DNA of 64,000 nucleotides from Skeletonema tropicum (GCA_037178625.1 CM074127.1:372001-436000); one strand, 5' to 3'; numbered from the stretch's first letter, positions 21,773 to 31,588 are shown. Notes: generated from the letters alone by a model not told the origin. Numbers and translations are program-made.

Positions 21773-22319
21773 TAATGAATGGGTTGGCTAGTGCTAAAAC
21801 GATTACGATTGCTTTCTGTTAAGTCTATGTACCTACAACATGGATTTACCTTTACCGTGAAGTCATGTTTCGCCGGCCGAGAGCGAGGTCAACATGAGAA
21901 GAAGAATTTGTTAGCTATGAATAAGAATTTGTGAGCCAGTGTGAGCTACATACATAGCTGTGACATTTTTAATTCATGACGGAGTAATTGTACAAAACTG
22001 TACCTGATACATGATGTCTTTGACGAGGTCAGCTGAGGTCAGGTTAACTCTTTTTTGCGCATTTATGCAGGCGATGTACTGAGCGAGAATTGGTATGGGT
22101 CGGTCATTGAGTAAGTACCGGTCATTCGGCTGGTTGGTTCACTCTAGATTGTGTACATATCTATCGTGAAGAAGATAAAGGATACCTAAAACATAGGCTT
22201 TCCTTACATAAGTAAACAACAAGAGTATCAATATATAGATATTCATTGCATTTGCATGCATCATTTTTTACCAGCTCTCGGTTTATACTTCGCCTCACTC
22301 AGCCAAATCACTGAGAGTA
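21773..22319 (+). repeat. Array spacer module between copies A and B
   Basis: Begins with GAATGGGTTGGCTAGTGCTA and is repeated, with differences, at 23298-23565 and at 24686-24880 plus 25401-25817. Shared landmarks are GCCGGCCGAGAGCGAGGTCA, a GAATTTGTTAGCTATGAATA stretch, and GACGAGGTCAG near the end. No coding frame is conserved between the copies. It is non-coding spacer that duplicated with the genes. Confidence 0.75.
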
Positions 22320-22621
22320 GGTAAAGTTTTCTTTCCTCTGTGCAGACTACATCCCGACTCGCTTGCCTCGATTCAAGTATTTACTGCAAGCAGAGGCCTA
22401 CTTAGGCTCGAGGCAGCTGAACAACTTCAATCTCTTCCTTTGTCAACTCTCGCTTTGGCCTAAATCAAGCGAATCGGCCGGGAAATCGGAACTCTGTCAG
22501 CAAAGGCAAGAGCAAACTTTTGTGCATGGGCATAAATAATTATTCAACCATCAAGCCTTACAAGCTACATTGTCCACTTACTCCTATATCACACAACTAC
22601 TTACATTCTCACAATAGTAAA
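22320..22621 (+). promoter_or_regulatory. Conserved upstream block of copy B
   Basis: About 300 bp shared with 23717-24018 and 38116-38418. It starts with GTAAAGTTTTCTTTCCTCTG and a CTCTGTGCAG resembling a splice acceptor. It continues through a TACTGCAAGCAGAGGCCTAC stretch and ends with TTCAACCATCAAGCC directly before the ATG region. Conservation across three copies suggests promoter and 5' UTR. The acceptor-like CAG could mark the 3' end of a 5'-UTR intron. Confidence 0.55.
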
Positions 22622-23050
22622 ATGTGCTACGACAGATCAATCAAGACGACGACTCCCTTCATCAAGAAGGACCAATCCTCGGCTTCTTCTTCCATGTCCG
22701 TACCAGTGCACACAGCTACTGCAGCCTGCAACCCAGAACCGATAGAAATCGATATCAGTACCCTGAGTGCAGAAGACCTCCAATCACTGAAGCAAGACGA
22801 CCCATTCCTCTACTATTCTATCCCCGTTGTCCGAAAGTCAGCGTACAGCTTTGAGGAGCCTGATATGTCTCATTCTAGCCTATCAGGATGCACTACCATC
22901 AAGCGACGTACAAGAGTGTCCTGCGAGTGTCATTCAGATCTCCTACTGATGGATCTTTTGGGAGACTTCGACGAGGAATGTGATGAATCAGCTTTGGATC
23001 AGTTGGATCTTGAATGCTCCAAGATGCTTGGTCTGGCATATGCTGCATAG
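22622..23050 (+). CDS. Array copy B: intact 142-aa protein of unknown function
   Basis: Starts MCYDRSIKTTTPFIKKDQ; this start is chosen because all four copies share it. The in-frame extension upstream to 22520 is unique to this copy. The protein is soluble, Ser/Thr-rich and acidic overall. It has a Ser-rich N-terminal third, an ordered-looking core EIDISTLSAEDLQSLKQDDP followed by FLYYSIPVVRKSAYSF, and a basic KRRTRVSCECHSDLLLMDLL segment. An acidic C-terminus with DFDEECDES and DLECSKMLGL follows. Signal peptide and membrane segments are absent. AATAAA lies at 23071. I do not recognise a named family; duplication with near-identical sequence suggests dosage-related use. Confidence 0.8.
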   Translation: MCYDRSIKTTTPFIKKDQSSASSSMSVPVHTATAACNPEPIEIDISTLSAEDLQSLKQDDPFLYYSIPVVRKSAYSFEEPDMSHSSLSGCTTIKRRTRVSCECHSDLLLMDLLGDFDEECDESALDQLDLECSKMLGLAYAA

Positions 23051-23297
23051 ACAGCCGCAAGACGCGAAACAATAAACTGTGTAGGATAGACTAACAGTAG
23101 AACAGTAGAACAGTAAAGAAGTAGCAGTATATCTGCATGTTAAATCATAATCTGATCGTCTTTTTTCATGTTTGATGTGGCAATCAATCTAAGTAACTGA
23201 TTTCAGATTTCTTCCCTTCATTACAATAGTTTGGAATTTACCAGACACTACTGCATACTCCTCCATCATCTTCTTCACATACTGCATTTTTTGAGCT

Positions 23298-23565
23298 AAT
23301 GAATGGGTTGGCTAGTGCTAAAACGATTGCTTTCTGTCAAGTCTATGTACCTACAACATGGATTTACCTTTACCGTGAAGTTATGCTTCGCCGGCCGAGA
23401 GCGAGGTCAACATGAGAAGAGAATTTGTTAGCTATGAATAAGAATTTGTGAGCCAGTGTGAGCTACATGCATAGCTGTGACATTTGTAATTCATGACGGA
23501 GTAATTGTACAAAACTGTACCTGATACATCATGTCTCTGACGAGGTCAGCTGAGGTCAGGTGGCA
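23298..23565 (+). repeat. Array spacer module between copies B and C
   Basis: This is a second copy of the GAATGGGTTGGCTAG spacer. Homology with 21773-22060 ends after GAGGTCAGCTGAGGTCAGGT near 23561. The following 23562-23716 is unlike the other spacers and holds nothing recognised. This copy also supplies the empty site (CATTTGTAATTCATGACGG at about 23482) for the MITE inserted after copy C. Confidence 0.75.
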
Positions 23566-23716
23566 TCGCGTTTAGCATGTTATGTGATCAATTTGAACGA
23601 CCGGACAATGTGAAATCGATTCGAGCATGTCTTCTTCCATCGGAAAATGATCAATCTATAGATTTTACTCACAATATTGGCCTCAGCCTAATAAGTTTCC
23701 TACCTCACCAAAATCT

Positions 23717-24018
23717 GGTAAAGTTTTCTTTCCTCTGTGCAGACTACATCCCGACTCTCTTGCCTCGATTCAAGTATTTACTGCAAGCAGAGGCCTACTT
23801 AGGCTCGAGGCAGCTGAACAACTTCAATCTCTTCCTTTGTCAACTCTCGCTTTGGCCTAAATCAAGCGAGTCGGCCGGGAAATCGGAACTCTGTCAGCAA
23901 AGGCAAGAGCAAACTTTTGTGCATGGCATAAACTATTCAACCATCAAGCCTAACAAGCTACATTGTCCACTTACTCCTCTATATATCACACAACTACTTA
24001 CATTCTCACAATAATAAA
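23717..24018 (+). promoter_or_regulatory. Conserved upstream block of copy C
   Basis: Nearly identical to 22320-22621, including the acceptor-like CTCTGTGCAG, the GGCAAGAGCAAACTTTTGTGC stretch and a TATA-like CTCTATATAT about 45 bp before the ATG. The 146-aa ORF at 23577-24014 reading through this block is not conserved in the other copies and is treated as fortuitous. Confidence 0.55.
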
Positions 24019-24447
24019 ATGTGCTACGACAGATCAACCAAGACGACGACTCCCTTCATCAAGAAGGACCAATCCTCGGCTTCTTCTTCCATGTCCGTAC
24101 CAGTGCACACAGCTACTGCAGCCTGCAACCCAGAACCGATAGAAATCGATATCAGTACCCTGAGTGCAGAAGACCTCCAATCACTGAAGCAAGACGACCC
24201 ATTCCTCTACTATTCTATCCCCGTTGTCCGAAAGTCAGCGTACAGCTTTGAGGAGCCTGATATGTCTCATTCTAGCCTATCAGGATGCACTACCGTCAAG
24301 CGACGTACAAGAGTGTCCTGCGAGTGTCATTCAGATCTCCTACTGATGGATCTTTTGGGAGACTTCGACGAGGAATGTGATGAATCAGCTTTGGATCAGT
24401 TGGATCTTGAATGCTCCAAGATGCTTGGTCTGGCATATGCTGCATAG
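24019..24447 (+). CDS. Array copy C: intact 142-aa protein of unknown function
   Basis: Intact member with MCYDRSTKTTTPFIKKDQ at the N-terminus. It differs from copy B by very few residues (Thr for Ile at position 7, Val for Ile in the TTVKRR segment). AATAAA lies at 24468. Its downstream spacer carries the 520-bp MITE. Same description as copy B: Ser-rich N-terminus, DPFLYYSIPVVRKS core, basic then acidic C-terminal half, no targeting signal. Confidence 0.8.
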   Translation: MCYDRSTKTTTPFIKKDQSSASSSMSVPVHTATAACNPEPIEIDISTLSAEDLQSLKQDDPFLYYSIPVVRKSAYSFEEPDMSHSSLSGCTTVKRRTRVSCECHSDLLLMDLLGDFDEECDESALDQLDLECSKMLGLAYAA

Positions 24448-24880
24448 ACAGCCGCAAGACGCGAAACAATAAACCGTGTAGGATAGACTAACAGTAGAAC
24501 AGTGAAGAAGTAGCAGTATATCTGCATATAACATCATAATCTGATCGTCTTTTTTCATGTTTGATGTGGCAATCAATCTAAGTAACTGATTTCAGATTTC
24601 TTCCCTTCATTACAATAGTTTGGAATTCACCAGACACTACTGCATACTCCTCCATCATCTTCTTCACATACTGCATTTTTTTAACTAATGAATGGGTTGG
24701 CTAGTGCTAAAACGATTACTTTCTGTTGAAGTCTATGTACAACATGGATTTAAATCATGAAGTTATATATGTTTGGCCGGCCGAGGAGGCGAGGTCAACA
24801 TCATGAGAAGAAGAGAATTTGTTATAGCTTTGAATAAGAATTTGTGAGCCAGTGTGAGCTAGCTGTGACATTTGTAATTT

Positions 24881-25400
24881 ATAAGCCCAGACAGTCTCCG
24901 TTCCCGCCACCAATTCGTCGGCCGGGCCCATTTTTTAGAGACCTCCACCATGGCGGCCGCCTGACTAGTCCATAACTTTAATTTCTACTATAACGGAGAT
25001 ATATGCTGAACCAATGATGCAGACCTGTAGAGTATACTTATGAGATCATATGGTATCCAAGAATCGTACTTATATCTTATTTTCTCGCCGAGATATGCAT
25101 TTTGGGGTTTACTATGGGCATGCCTGCCAAATTTGTCCATCAGTAAAGTTAGACAAGCTCATAGTAAACCCCAAAATGCATATCTCGGCGAGAAAATAAG
25201 ATATTACTACGATTCTTTAATACCATATGCTCTCCTAAACATACTCTACAGGTAAGTATCAATGGTATAGTATATATCTGCTTCATAATAAAAGTTATCG
25301 AGAATAAAATATAGGGGCTTATTAGGCGGCCGTCATGGTGGAGGTCTAAAAAAATGGGCCCGGCCGACGGCCGACGGATTTGAGGTCTGTCTGGGCTTAT
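24881..25400. mobile_element. 520-bp foldback MITE
   Basis: A nearly complete inverted repeat. The left end ATAAGCCCAGACAG at 24881 pairs with CTGTCTGGGCTTAT at 25387-25400. The left arm GTCGGCCGGGCCCATTTTTT pairs with the right-arm GGGCCCGGCCGAC region, and the inner arms (TTATTTTCTCGCCGAGATAT at about 25076 and its complement at about 25180) pair around a ~40-nt loop near 25117-25157. Comparison with the spacer after copy B (CATTTGTAATTCATGACGG) shows the site without insertion, with only 2 bp (TA or AT) duplicated. This fits Tc1/mariner-like or related families; the family call is inference. No coding capacity. Confidence 0.85.
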
Positions 25401-25812
25401 GACGGTGGAATTCTACAAAACTATGTATTGTACGTACGTATCCTGATACATAAGTAAGTCTTGACGAGGTCAGGTTAACTCTTTTTTGCGCATGCAGGCG
25501 CTATGTACTTAGGTACTTCGCGAGAATTGGTATGGGTCGGTCATTGAGTAAGTACCGGTCATTCGGCATCGTGAAGAAGAGGATACCTACTTAAATCAAG
25601 GGCATTTGGGGCTGAAAGATACTTAGTTGCTCTATTTGATTATCAAAAAAATTACCAAGACTGACTTTAGATAGCTATGTAGCATAGGCTTTTCTTACAT
25701 AAGTAGACAACAAGTATCAATAGATATTCATTGCATTTGCATGCATCATTTTTACCAGCTCTCGGTTTATACTTCGCCTCACTCAGCCACATACTTAGTA
25801 CCTATATAGAGA
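25401..25812 (+). repeat. Array spacer module upstream of copy D, interrupted by Copia
   Basis: This is the remainder of the spacer after the MITE. It shares TTAACTCTTTTTTGCGCAT, GAGAATTGGTATGGGTCGG and CAGCTCTCGGTTTATACTTC with 22030-22310. It stops at the Copia insertion and resumes after 38115. Confidence 0.7.
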
Positions 25813-25817
25813 GGTAG
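25813..25817. repeat. Target-site duplication GGTAG of the Copia element, left copy
   Basis: GGTAG immediately before the 5' LTR recurs at 38116-38120 immediately after the 3' LTR. Confidence 0.93.
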
Positions 25818-26060
25818 TGTTAGAATAGACGATATAGGAGTTTGTCCCAGCGGTAGTCGCACCGGGACCGCTTACTCCTTACTTGGCTTGTTCTAGCTCG
25901 ACTCTCGACGGCACGTCGACCAACGCTCTTGTCCGCCCGAATACACTATAGAAGTAAATAGTAAAACCCCCTTTACTGTGTGGTGTTGTTCCATATAACG
26001 TACGTCAATAGACGGTTGGAACGGCATCCACTAAACACTTCTATTACCGTAATTGTAACA
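25818..26060 (+). repeat. 5' LTR of the Copia element (243 bp)
   Basis: TG...CA ends. Matches 37873-38115 without a difference noticed, and 61155-61397 with about three substitutions. Confidence 0.95.
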
Positions 26061-26413
26061 GTTCATCAGACTGTTCTACGGCTGCAATTTTGTCTACGAT
26101 GGCAAACGACAATATATCATCCGTTGACGGGTCCGCATCATCCGACGCAGAGATACTCAAGCAACTAGTTAAGAAAAATGTCAAAGCCACCAAAGCCCTC
26201 GTGAGCAAGTTGGAGGAATTGACTACTACGTTGTCTACGGGTCTCTCTACTTTGTCAGATACTTTGAAAAACGTTGGATCTCTTGATTCTGTGGTGACAT
26301 CTTGTGATGGGATTGCTGCGCAATTGACTGCCATCAATTCTTTTTACACTCAATCTGGCCAGACTTGGAAGTCCTGCCCCGGCGATCTCGCAAAGATTGC
26401 TACCGCCATGGAC

Positions 26414-26418
26414 ACCTC
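26414..26418. repeat. Target-site duplication ACCTC of the Gypsy element, left copy
   Basis: ACCTC before the Gypsy 5' LTR recurs at 31832-31836 after the 3' LTR. The related Copia copy at about 61750-61760 shows the same gag sequence without the insertion. Confidence 0.93.
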
Positions 26419-26661
26419 TGTCACACCTACGTAGTGTCGGACATCAATCAAATTCATATTTATGTTATCTGGTTTCTCGTTTCTCAATATGTTTCGGAAT
26501 GCTTTCTCGAGGCTGGTCTATCATGACATCGCCAATGAAAGCACAAGTTGAACCGAATCCAAAAACGTTGATCGTTTCCTTTATATTTTAAGTCATAATA
26601 AGTCTTTTGTTATATCACCAAATATATTGATCAATAGCTCAATTGTTAGCAAGATTGGACA
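26419..26661 (+). repeat. 5' LTR of the Gypsy element (243 bp)
   Basis: TG...CA ends; same as 31589-31831 by eye. The internal region starts CAGTATATATACTCCC, with no obvious tRNA-complementary TGG. Confidence 0.95.
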
Positions 26662-26739
26662 CAGTATATATACTCCCACATTAACAGCCAAACAAAGAAG
26701 AAAAATCTACGTTGAAAATGAATTCCTACAAATCGAAAA

Positions 26740-27591
26740 ATGCCTGGATCACTAGCTTTCGCTTCCGCCAAAACTCGCTCGCCTCCAAGAGTACAGCAGC
26801 CCTCCGAGAGATGCCTCGCTTCGGATGACCTCATGAAGACGAACGCGGTATGGAACGGCCTACCCGAGGAAGCAAGAGATTACGTTGAGGAAGAGAAGGA
26901 CTTAGATGTCTTTGACCTTGGAGGAGGAGGCAATAATGCTATGGTCTGGACGGATATCATGGATACTCTCGAGGCGTGGTGGTCTCGTGAGTATGGTAAG
27001 GAAGTACGAAAGAAGTTTCAGCAACAGGAAGAGAGGAAGAGAAGGAGGGATGACGATGATGATGAAGCCAATGATGATGGTGGACATGATCAACATCCGA
27101 GGAAGAAGAAGAGGGGCAACCGCAATAAGAACAACCGCAACAACAACAACAACAAAGGCAATAACAACAGCAACAACGACAACTCCAACTTCCACGACAA
27201 GCAATGTTCACTCCATCCAACGCACAAGCACAAATACCGTGATTGCATCTACTGTCCCAGTGGACCCAACTTCAAGAAGGATGCCGCAGAGAAATTCTAC
27301 CAAGGCAAGACCAAAACGGCGGCTCCTTATTGGTGGAAGAAGGGCTACGAACGTAAATTCAAAGATAGTGAGGAGAAAGCGCCGCCTCAGCAACTCCAAG
27401 GCTCCTACCTCGTCGCTCAGCAACAGCTTCCGCCAGCTCCAGTTCCACAAGCTCCTCCTCAACCTCAACCAGCACCAGTATTCGCCACTTCATCAGCAGC
27501 AGTAGCCCCACCAGCACCGGCTCAGCAGCAACTTTATTCCATCCAAGTTAATGCGCAAGGCCAGCAGGTTCTTGTTCCCCATCGATCCTGA
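26740..27591 (+). CDS. Gypsy gag
   Basis: 283 codons ending in TGA (27589-27591). Residues ~50-95 are acidic/helical. A highly charged KKFQQQEERKRRRDDDDDEA stretch and an Asn-rich tract precede a Cys/His cluster (CSLHPTHKHKYRDCIYC) where a nucleic-acid-binding knuckle would be expected. A Pro/Gln/Ala-rich C-terminus follows. A second frame starting at 26718 (MNSYKSKNAW...) overlaps the start and is open for about 36 codons, so the true N-terminus may have been shifted by an indel. The capsid part looks short for a Ty3 gag. Confidence 0.7.
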   Translation: MPGSLAFASAKTRSPPRVQQPSERCLASDDLMKTNAVWNGLPEEARDYVEEEKDLDVFDLGGGGNNAMVWTDIMDTLEAWWSREYGKEVRKKFQQQEERKRRRDDDDDEANDDGGHDQHPRKKKRGNRNKNNRNNNNNKGNNNSNNDNSNFHDKQCSLHPTHKHKYRDCIYCPSGPNFKKDAAEKFYQGKTKTAAPYWWKKGYERKFKDSEEKAPPQQLQGSYLVAQQQLPPAPVPQAPPQPQPAPVFATSSAAVAPPAPAQQQLYSIQVNAQGQQVLVPHRS

Positions 27592-29004
27592 AACGCCGAC
27601 CCTTTTGGGAATCAACATTCAACCTTCACCAATGTATTTGCCACCAGTTTGGAACAGGTGACGGGCTATGCTAATGCCCCAGCAGCTCTCGAGTATCATG
27701 TCAACAATGTTACCTCGGAGCCTTCGAGCGAGATTGATGTTCAACTTCCATGTTGCATCCGTAGGGACCGTGATCCGATTACAGTCTCTACCGTTCTACA
27801 AGCAAACATGAGCTTGAAACCTAGAGCGCAGCCAGCTTCAAGCCCTGCATCAATGCTCGACCGCATCGCATCAGACACTCAACTTCATGATGATGAGTTC
27901 TTGAACGAGTTGTTCAATTGTCACTTTGCGGAGGATGCACTAGATGCATTGATCAACACCATCCCAATAACAAACGAAACAGTCGCCGTTGAGGCAACGA
28001 TGGTGGACTGCCCAGAGTATCTTGTACTCGATCCAATCCCAGGCCAAAGCAATATTGAGCCTTGGGATTTCAACATCTTCCCTAATACAGGAATTGAGTC
28101 TTATGACAATCAGATGGTCGAGTTAGGAGAGGCGCTCCAACTCCCATCCATTCCACATACGTGCAACAACATCGAGTTGGATACTGAATTTGAATTTTGT
28201 AATGTTGAGGTTACTTACAAAGTTGATTCGAAAGGAGTCACAGTGCCCATGGCCACTGCGTATGCAATGGTCAAGTCGGTAAATGGAGTCAAGTGCAATC
28301 GATTCCTCAAGTGCCTATTTGACACGGGTGGTAGCGTTTCGATGGCCCATCGTAGTGTTTTGCCACCTGGAGCGGAACTTCGTCAATCTTCACAATCGAC
28401 GATCTGTAATACCATCGCTGGGAACTACATGCCGGTAGGTTCCCTACTTGCCGAGAATATCAAGCTCCCGGAGTTTGATGCCAACCTTACTGTCGACAGC
28501 CAAGAGTTCCTCGTCTTTGACCCCAAGTGCTCGTTTGATTTGATACTTGGTAATGATTTCCTGATGAAGATAGGCCTTTTCATTGATTACGAGACACTCG
28601 AACTCGAGTGGAGGGGGAAGCGCATCCCAATGAACTCCAAGTTTACCAAGGAGAGGCTAAGCGCAGCTATCGGTTGTTGCATTGTGGAGGAGGAAGATGA
28701 AGAATTGGACTACCTAGACTCTTTTGCAACGGTTATTGCTGATTCTACTTATGAAGAGCTCAAAGTGGATAAGGTCATCGCAGAGAACTGTCAGCATCTG
28801 TCAATGACTCAACGCCAGGACCTGGCAGAGATGTTCCGCAAGCATTACAAACTCTTCGACGGCAAGCTCCATGTCTATAAAGGAGCCCCAAGATGGATAT
28901 TGAATTGCAACCAGGAGCCCAGCCTGTCTTCCGACGACCTTACCCTACTCCACGCATCCATATGGAAACGTTTAAGAAGGAGTTGCTCCGTCTTATCGAA
29001 ATAG
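27592..29004 (+). CDS. Gypsy protease segment, in gag frame after a single TGA
   Basis: Continues in the same frame immediately after the gag TGA; no ATG is needed, and the codons right after the stop (AAC GCC GAC) are open to 29004. It contains CLFDTGGSVSMAHRSVLPPG, the retroviral-type aspartic protease active site, and DLILGNDFLMKIGL, matching the conserved protease C-terminal strand. The last ~37 codons are an out-of-frame read into the RT region. Expression needs readthrough of TGA, or the copy is mutated there. Confidence 0.75.
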   Translation, partial: NADPFGNQHSTFTNVFATSLEQVTGYANAPAALEYHVNNVTSEPSSEIDVQLPCCIRRDRDPITVSTVLQANMSLKPRAQPASSPASMLDRIASDTQLHDDEFLNELFNCHFAEDALDALINTIPITNETVAVEATMVDCPEYLVLDPIPGQSNIEPWDFNIFPNTGIESYDNQMVELGEALQLPSIPHTCNNIELDTEFEFCNVEVTYKVDSKGVTVPMATAYAMVKSVNGVKCNRFLKCLFDTGGSVSMAHRSVLPPGAELRQSSQSTICNTIAGNYMPVGSLLAENIKLPEFDANLTVDSQEFLVFDPKCSFDLILGNDFLMKIGLFIDYETLELEWRGKRIPMNSKFTKERLSAAIGCCIVEEEDEELDYLDSFATVIADSTYEELKVDKVIAENCQHLSMTQRQDLAEMFRKHYKLFDGKLHVYKGAPRWILNCNQEPSLSSDDLTLLHASIWKRLRRSCSVLSK

Positions 29005-31586
29005 GTGTTCTTGAGAGAGTGTCAGGCCCATCTGCATGGGGTCTACCATCGTTTATTATCCCTAAGAAGGATGGCAAGGTTCGTTTCATTGCAGATCTCC
29101 GTGAGCTGAACAAAGTCATTAAGCCGCGAGATTATACTCTTCCCATCATCCAAGATCTGATCCGAAAGCGTACTGGATTCCAGTTCATGACGAAGCTTGA
29201 CTTGAGCATGATGTTCTATTCATTTGAATTGACGGACAGAGCAAAGGACCTCACCACAATCTCGACACCCTTCGGTCTTTTTCGTTGGACAAGAGCCCCG
29301 ATGGGTCTCCGCAACTCCCCAGCATTCGCACAGTCGGTTATTGAAGAAGTGCTTCGGGATCTAGATGAAGTTGAAGTGTACATTGATGACATCGCGATAT
29401 GGTCTAATTCTTGGGATGATCATGTACGCACCCTCCGCGAGGTGTTCAGGCGTCTTGAAGAGGCAGGGTTCTCTATTAACCCTCTAAAGTGCGAATTCGG
29501 TATTGCAGAGGAAGATTTTCTCGGTCATTGGGTCAGCAAGGACGGCATTCAACCATGGCAGAAGAAGGTACAAGCGGTTCTTGACCTGCAAAGGCCTACC
29601 AACGCTAGCGAAGTACGAACCCTGGTGGGATTGATCAACTGGTACCGAGATTTCTGGCCACGTCGAAGCCATCTCCTCTCTCCGTTTACTCAGCTTATCC
29701 GAGGCATTCAGAAGAAGAAAGCGCCGATCGTTTGGACTCCAGAGCTAGAGAAAGTTTTTCAGGAAGTGAAGCAAGTTATTGCCAGTGATGCTTTGTGTGC
29801 CTACCCAAACCACAATGAGCCTTTTGAAGTCTACACGGACAGTTCTGATTATCAACTGGGAGCAGCCATACTCCAAGGCGGGCGCCCCGTTGCGTATTAC
29901 TCCAAAAGACTCTCGGCGGCACAATCTCGATACACCACCATGGAAAAGGAATTATTGGCCATCGTCAGCACCCTCACGGAATATCGTACCATGCTCTTTG
30001 GAGCAAAGCTCAAGATTTTCACGGACCATCGCAACTTAACATCCTCCAACTTAAACAGTCAACGAGTCCTTCGGTGGCGGTGCTTCCTCGAGTCCTTCCA
30101 TGCAGAGTGGTTCTACCACCCCGGCAAGCTCAATGTCTTAGCAGATGCATACAGTCGTCTCCCCAAGTTTGATTTCTCGGGTGCCGAGAAGAGGCAGGAT
30201 GAACTTTCCTCCACTCCAGTTCAATTCAATCCAGTTCCCCACGATGTTCCTCGAGTTGAAGACGAAGAGCCCAGTGTCTTTGAAGAACAACTAGCCGAAT
30301 TGGCCAGTGATGATGAGTTCCCTTTAGCCCAAGTGCAACAGTTCATGAACCTTCCTTCTACCGTCCAGAATCCTTTGCGATATGAATGGCTTGCAGAAGA
30401 GCAGAGCCGCTGTCCTGCCCTTCAGCAGATGCTCACTACTTACCCAACGTTCTACCATTGTCGAACGTTTGGTCGCCATGACACGTCGTTGATTTGCTAC
30501 AGCCCCACTCCTCAAGATGAATCCACTTTGAAGATAGTCCTCACGGACAATGCGGTAGACGCCGCTATTGAATACTTCCATCTCCTGTTGAATCATCCAG
30601 GAGCCAAGGCAGTTACTAATGCTCTCTCCAAGTTCTATCATCCTCAATTGGCAGCCCGGATCAATGCTTTCTCGTGCGATGTTTGCCAGCGTACAAAGAT
30701 TGGTCAGCGAGGCTATGGCCACTTCCCTCCTCGTCGAGTACAAGATCTCAATCCATGGAAGCAATGCGACGTGGACCTCGTTGGTCCATGGTATGTCAAG
30801 ACGTCTGGTCGAAGTGGCAAAGCCTATGAGTTCTATGCACTGACAGCAATTGACCGTGCCACTGGTTTCCCAGATGCCATCATCATCAAGCGCAAGACTA
30901 GTGAGAATGTAGCTCGCAAGTTCAATGAATTATGGCTCTCAAGATACCCACGGCCTGAAGCTTGCGCTCATGATCAAGGCGGTGAATTTATCGGCCCTCA
31001 GTTCCAGCAGTTGTTGCATGATGCTGGTATTGCATCTGCTCCCTCGACAGCTCGCAACCCCCAGAGCAATGCGATCATCGAACGCCTGCACCTTACAATG
31101 GGAAATTCCATTCGAGCCCGACTTGCCAATCAAGACCCCCGTACCTTGACCGAAGCTGAAGACCTCATGGGAACGATTTTATCTGATACTCTTAGCTCTA
31201 TCCGTATGACACCATCACAAGCTACTGGATATGCTCCCGCAGCATTGGCCTTTGGGCGCGATATGATCTTCAACCTTCCAGTCAATGAGATCAACCTTCG
31301 CCGCCAACGCCGTGTCAACAAGGACATCAAGCGAATCAATTCCAAACGCTACAGCTACGATTACCGCGTTGGGGAAGAAGTCATGAAGAAGGTCTTTGAT
31401 CCTGCAAAACTCGACGACAAATGGAATGGTCCTTTCACTATCGCCCGTACCCATGTCAACGGCAATGTTACTATCAAGCTCGACGATCACCTACAAGAGC
31501 GTCTCAACATCAGACGCATCAAGCCCTACAAGTCACCTACTCCTCAAGTCTTACAACAAATCGTTGCGCCCTCTGAGGAGGGGTAG
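28893..31586 (+). CDS. Gypsy RT-RNase H-integrase
   Basis: 897 codons starting MDIELQPGAQPVFRRPYPTP, the usual RT start. RT motifs include FIIPKKDGKVRFIADLRELN, TKLDLSMMFYSF and VYIDDIAIWSN (YxDD). RNase H follows with FEVYTDSSDYQLGAAI and IFTDHRNL. Integrase has the zinc-binding H...H...CDVC, then DVDLVGPW, AHDQGGEF and NPQSNAIIERLH supplying D, D and E. A KWNGPFTIARTHVNGNV GPY/F-like module ends the protein. The frame is shifted by one relative to the protease segment, with a 112-nt overlap. Otherwise it is undamaged. Confidence 0.9.
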   Translation: MDIELQPGAQPVFRRPYPTPRIHMETFKKELLRLIEIGVLERVSGPSAWGLPSFIIPKKDGKVRFIADLRELNKVIKPRDYTLPIIQDLIRKRTGFQFMTKLDLSMMFYSFELTDRAKDLTTISTPFGLFRWTRAPMGLRNSPAFAQSVIEEVLRDLDEVEVYIDDIAIWSNSWDDHVRTLREVFRRLEEAGFSINPLKCEFGIAEEDFLGHWVSKDGIQPWQKKVQAVLDLQRPTNASEVRTLVGLINWYRDFWPRRSHLLSPFTQLIRGIQKKKAPIVWTPELEKVFQEVKQVIASDALCAYPNHNEPFEVYTDSSDYQLGAAILQGGRPVAYYSKRLSAAQSRYTTMEKELLAIVSTLTEYRTMLFGAKLKIFTDHRNLTSSNLNSQRVLRWRCFLESFHAEWFYHPGKLNVLADAYSRLPKFDFSGAEKRQDELSSTPVQFNPVPHDVPRVEDEEPSVFEEQLAELASDDEFPLAQVQQFMNLPSTVQNPLRYEWLAEEQSRCPALQQMLTTYPTFYHCRTFGRHDTSLICYSPTPQDESTLKIVLTDNAVDAAIEYFHLLLNHPGAKAVTNALSKFYHPQLAARINAFSCDVCQRTKIGQRGYGHFPPRRVQDLNPWKQCDVDLVGPWYVKTSGRSGKAYEFYALTAIDRATGFPDAIIIKRKTSENVARKFNELWLSRYPRPEACAHDQGGEFIGPQFQQLLHDAGIASAPSTARNPQSNAIIERLHLTMGNSIRARLANQDPRTLTEAEDLMGTILSDTLSSIRMTPSQATGYAPAALAFGRDMIFNLPVNEINLRRQRRVNKDIKRINSKRYSYDYRVGEEVMKKVFDPAKLDDKWNGPFTIARTHVNGNVTIKLDDHLQERLNIRRIKPYKSPTPQVLQQIVAPSEEG

Positions 31587-31588
31587 AA

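Noticed and set aside
22520..22621. In-frame N-terminal extension of array copy B
   Set aside because: Created by a small indel unique to B. All copies share the MCYDRS start.
23577..24014. 146-codon ORF upstream of array copy C
   Set aside because: It is not open in the corresponding blocks of copies B and D, so it is chance within a conserved non-coding block.
24385..24576. Minus-strand 63-codon ORF over the 3' end of array copy C
   Set aside because: Overlaps conserved coding sequence and AATAAA of copy C; no independent support.
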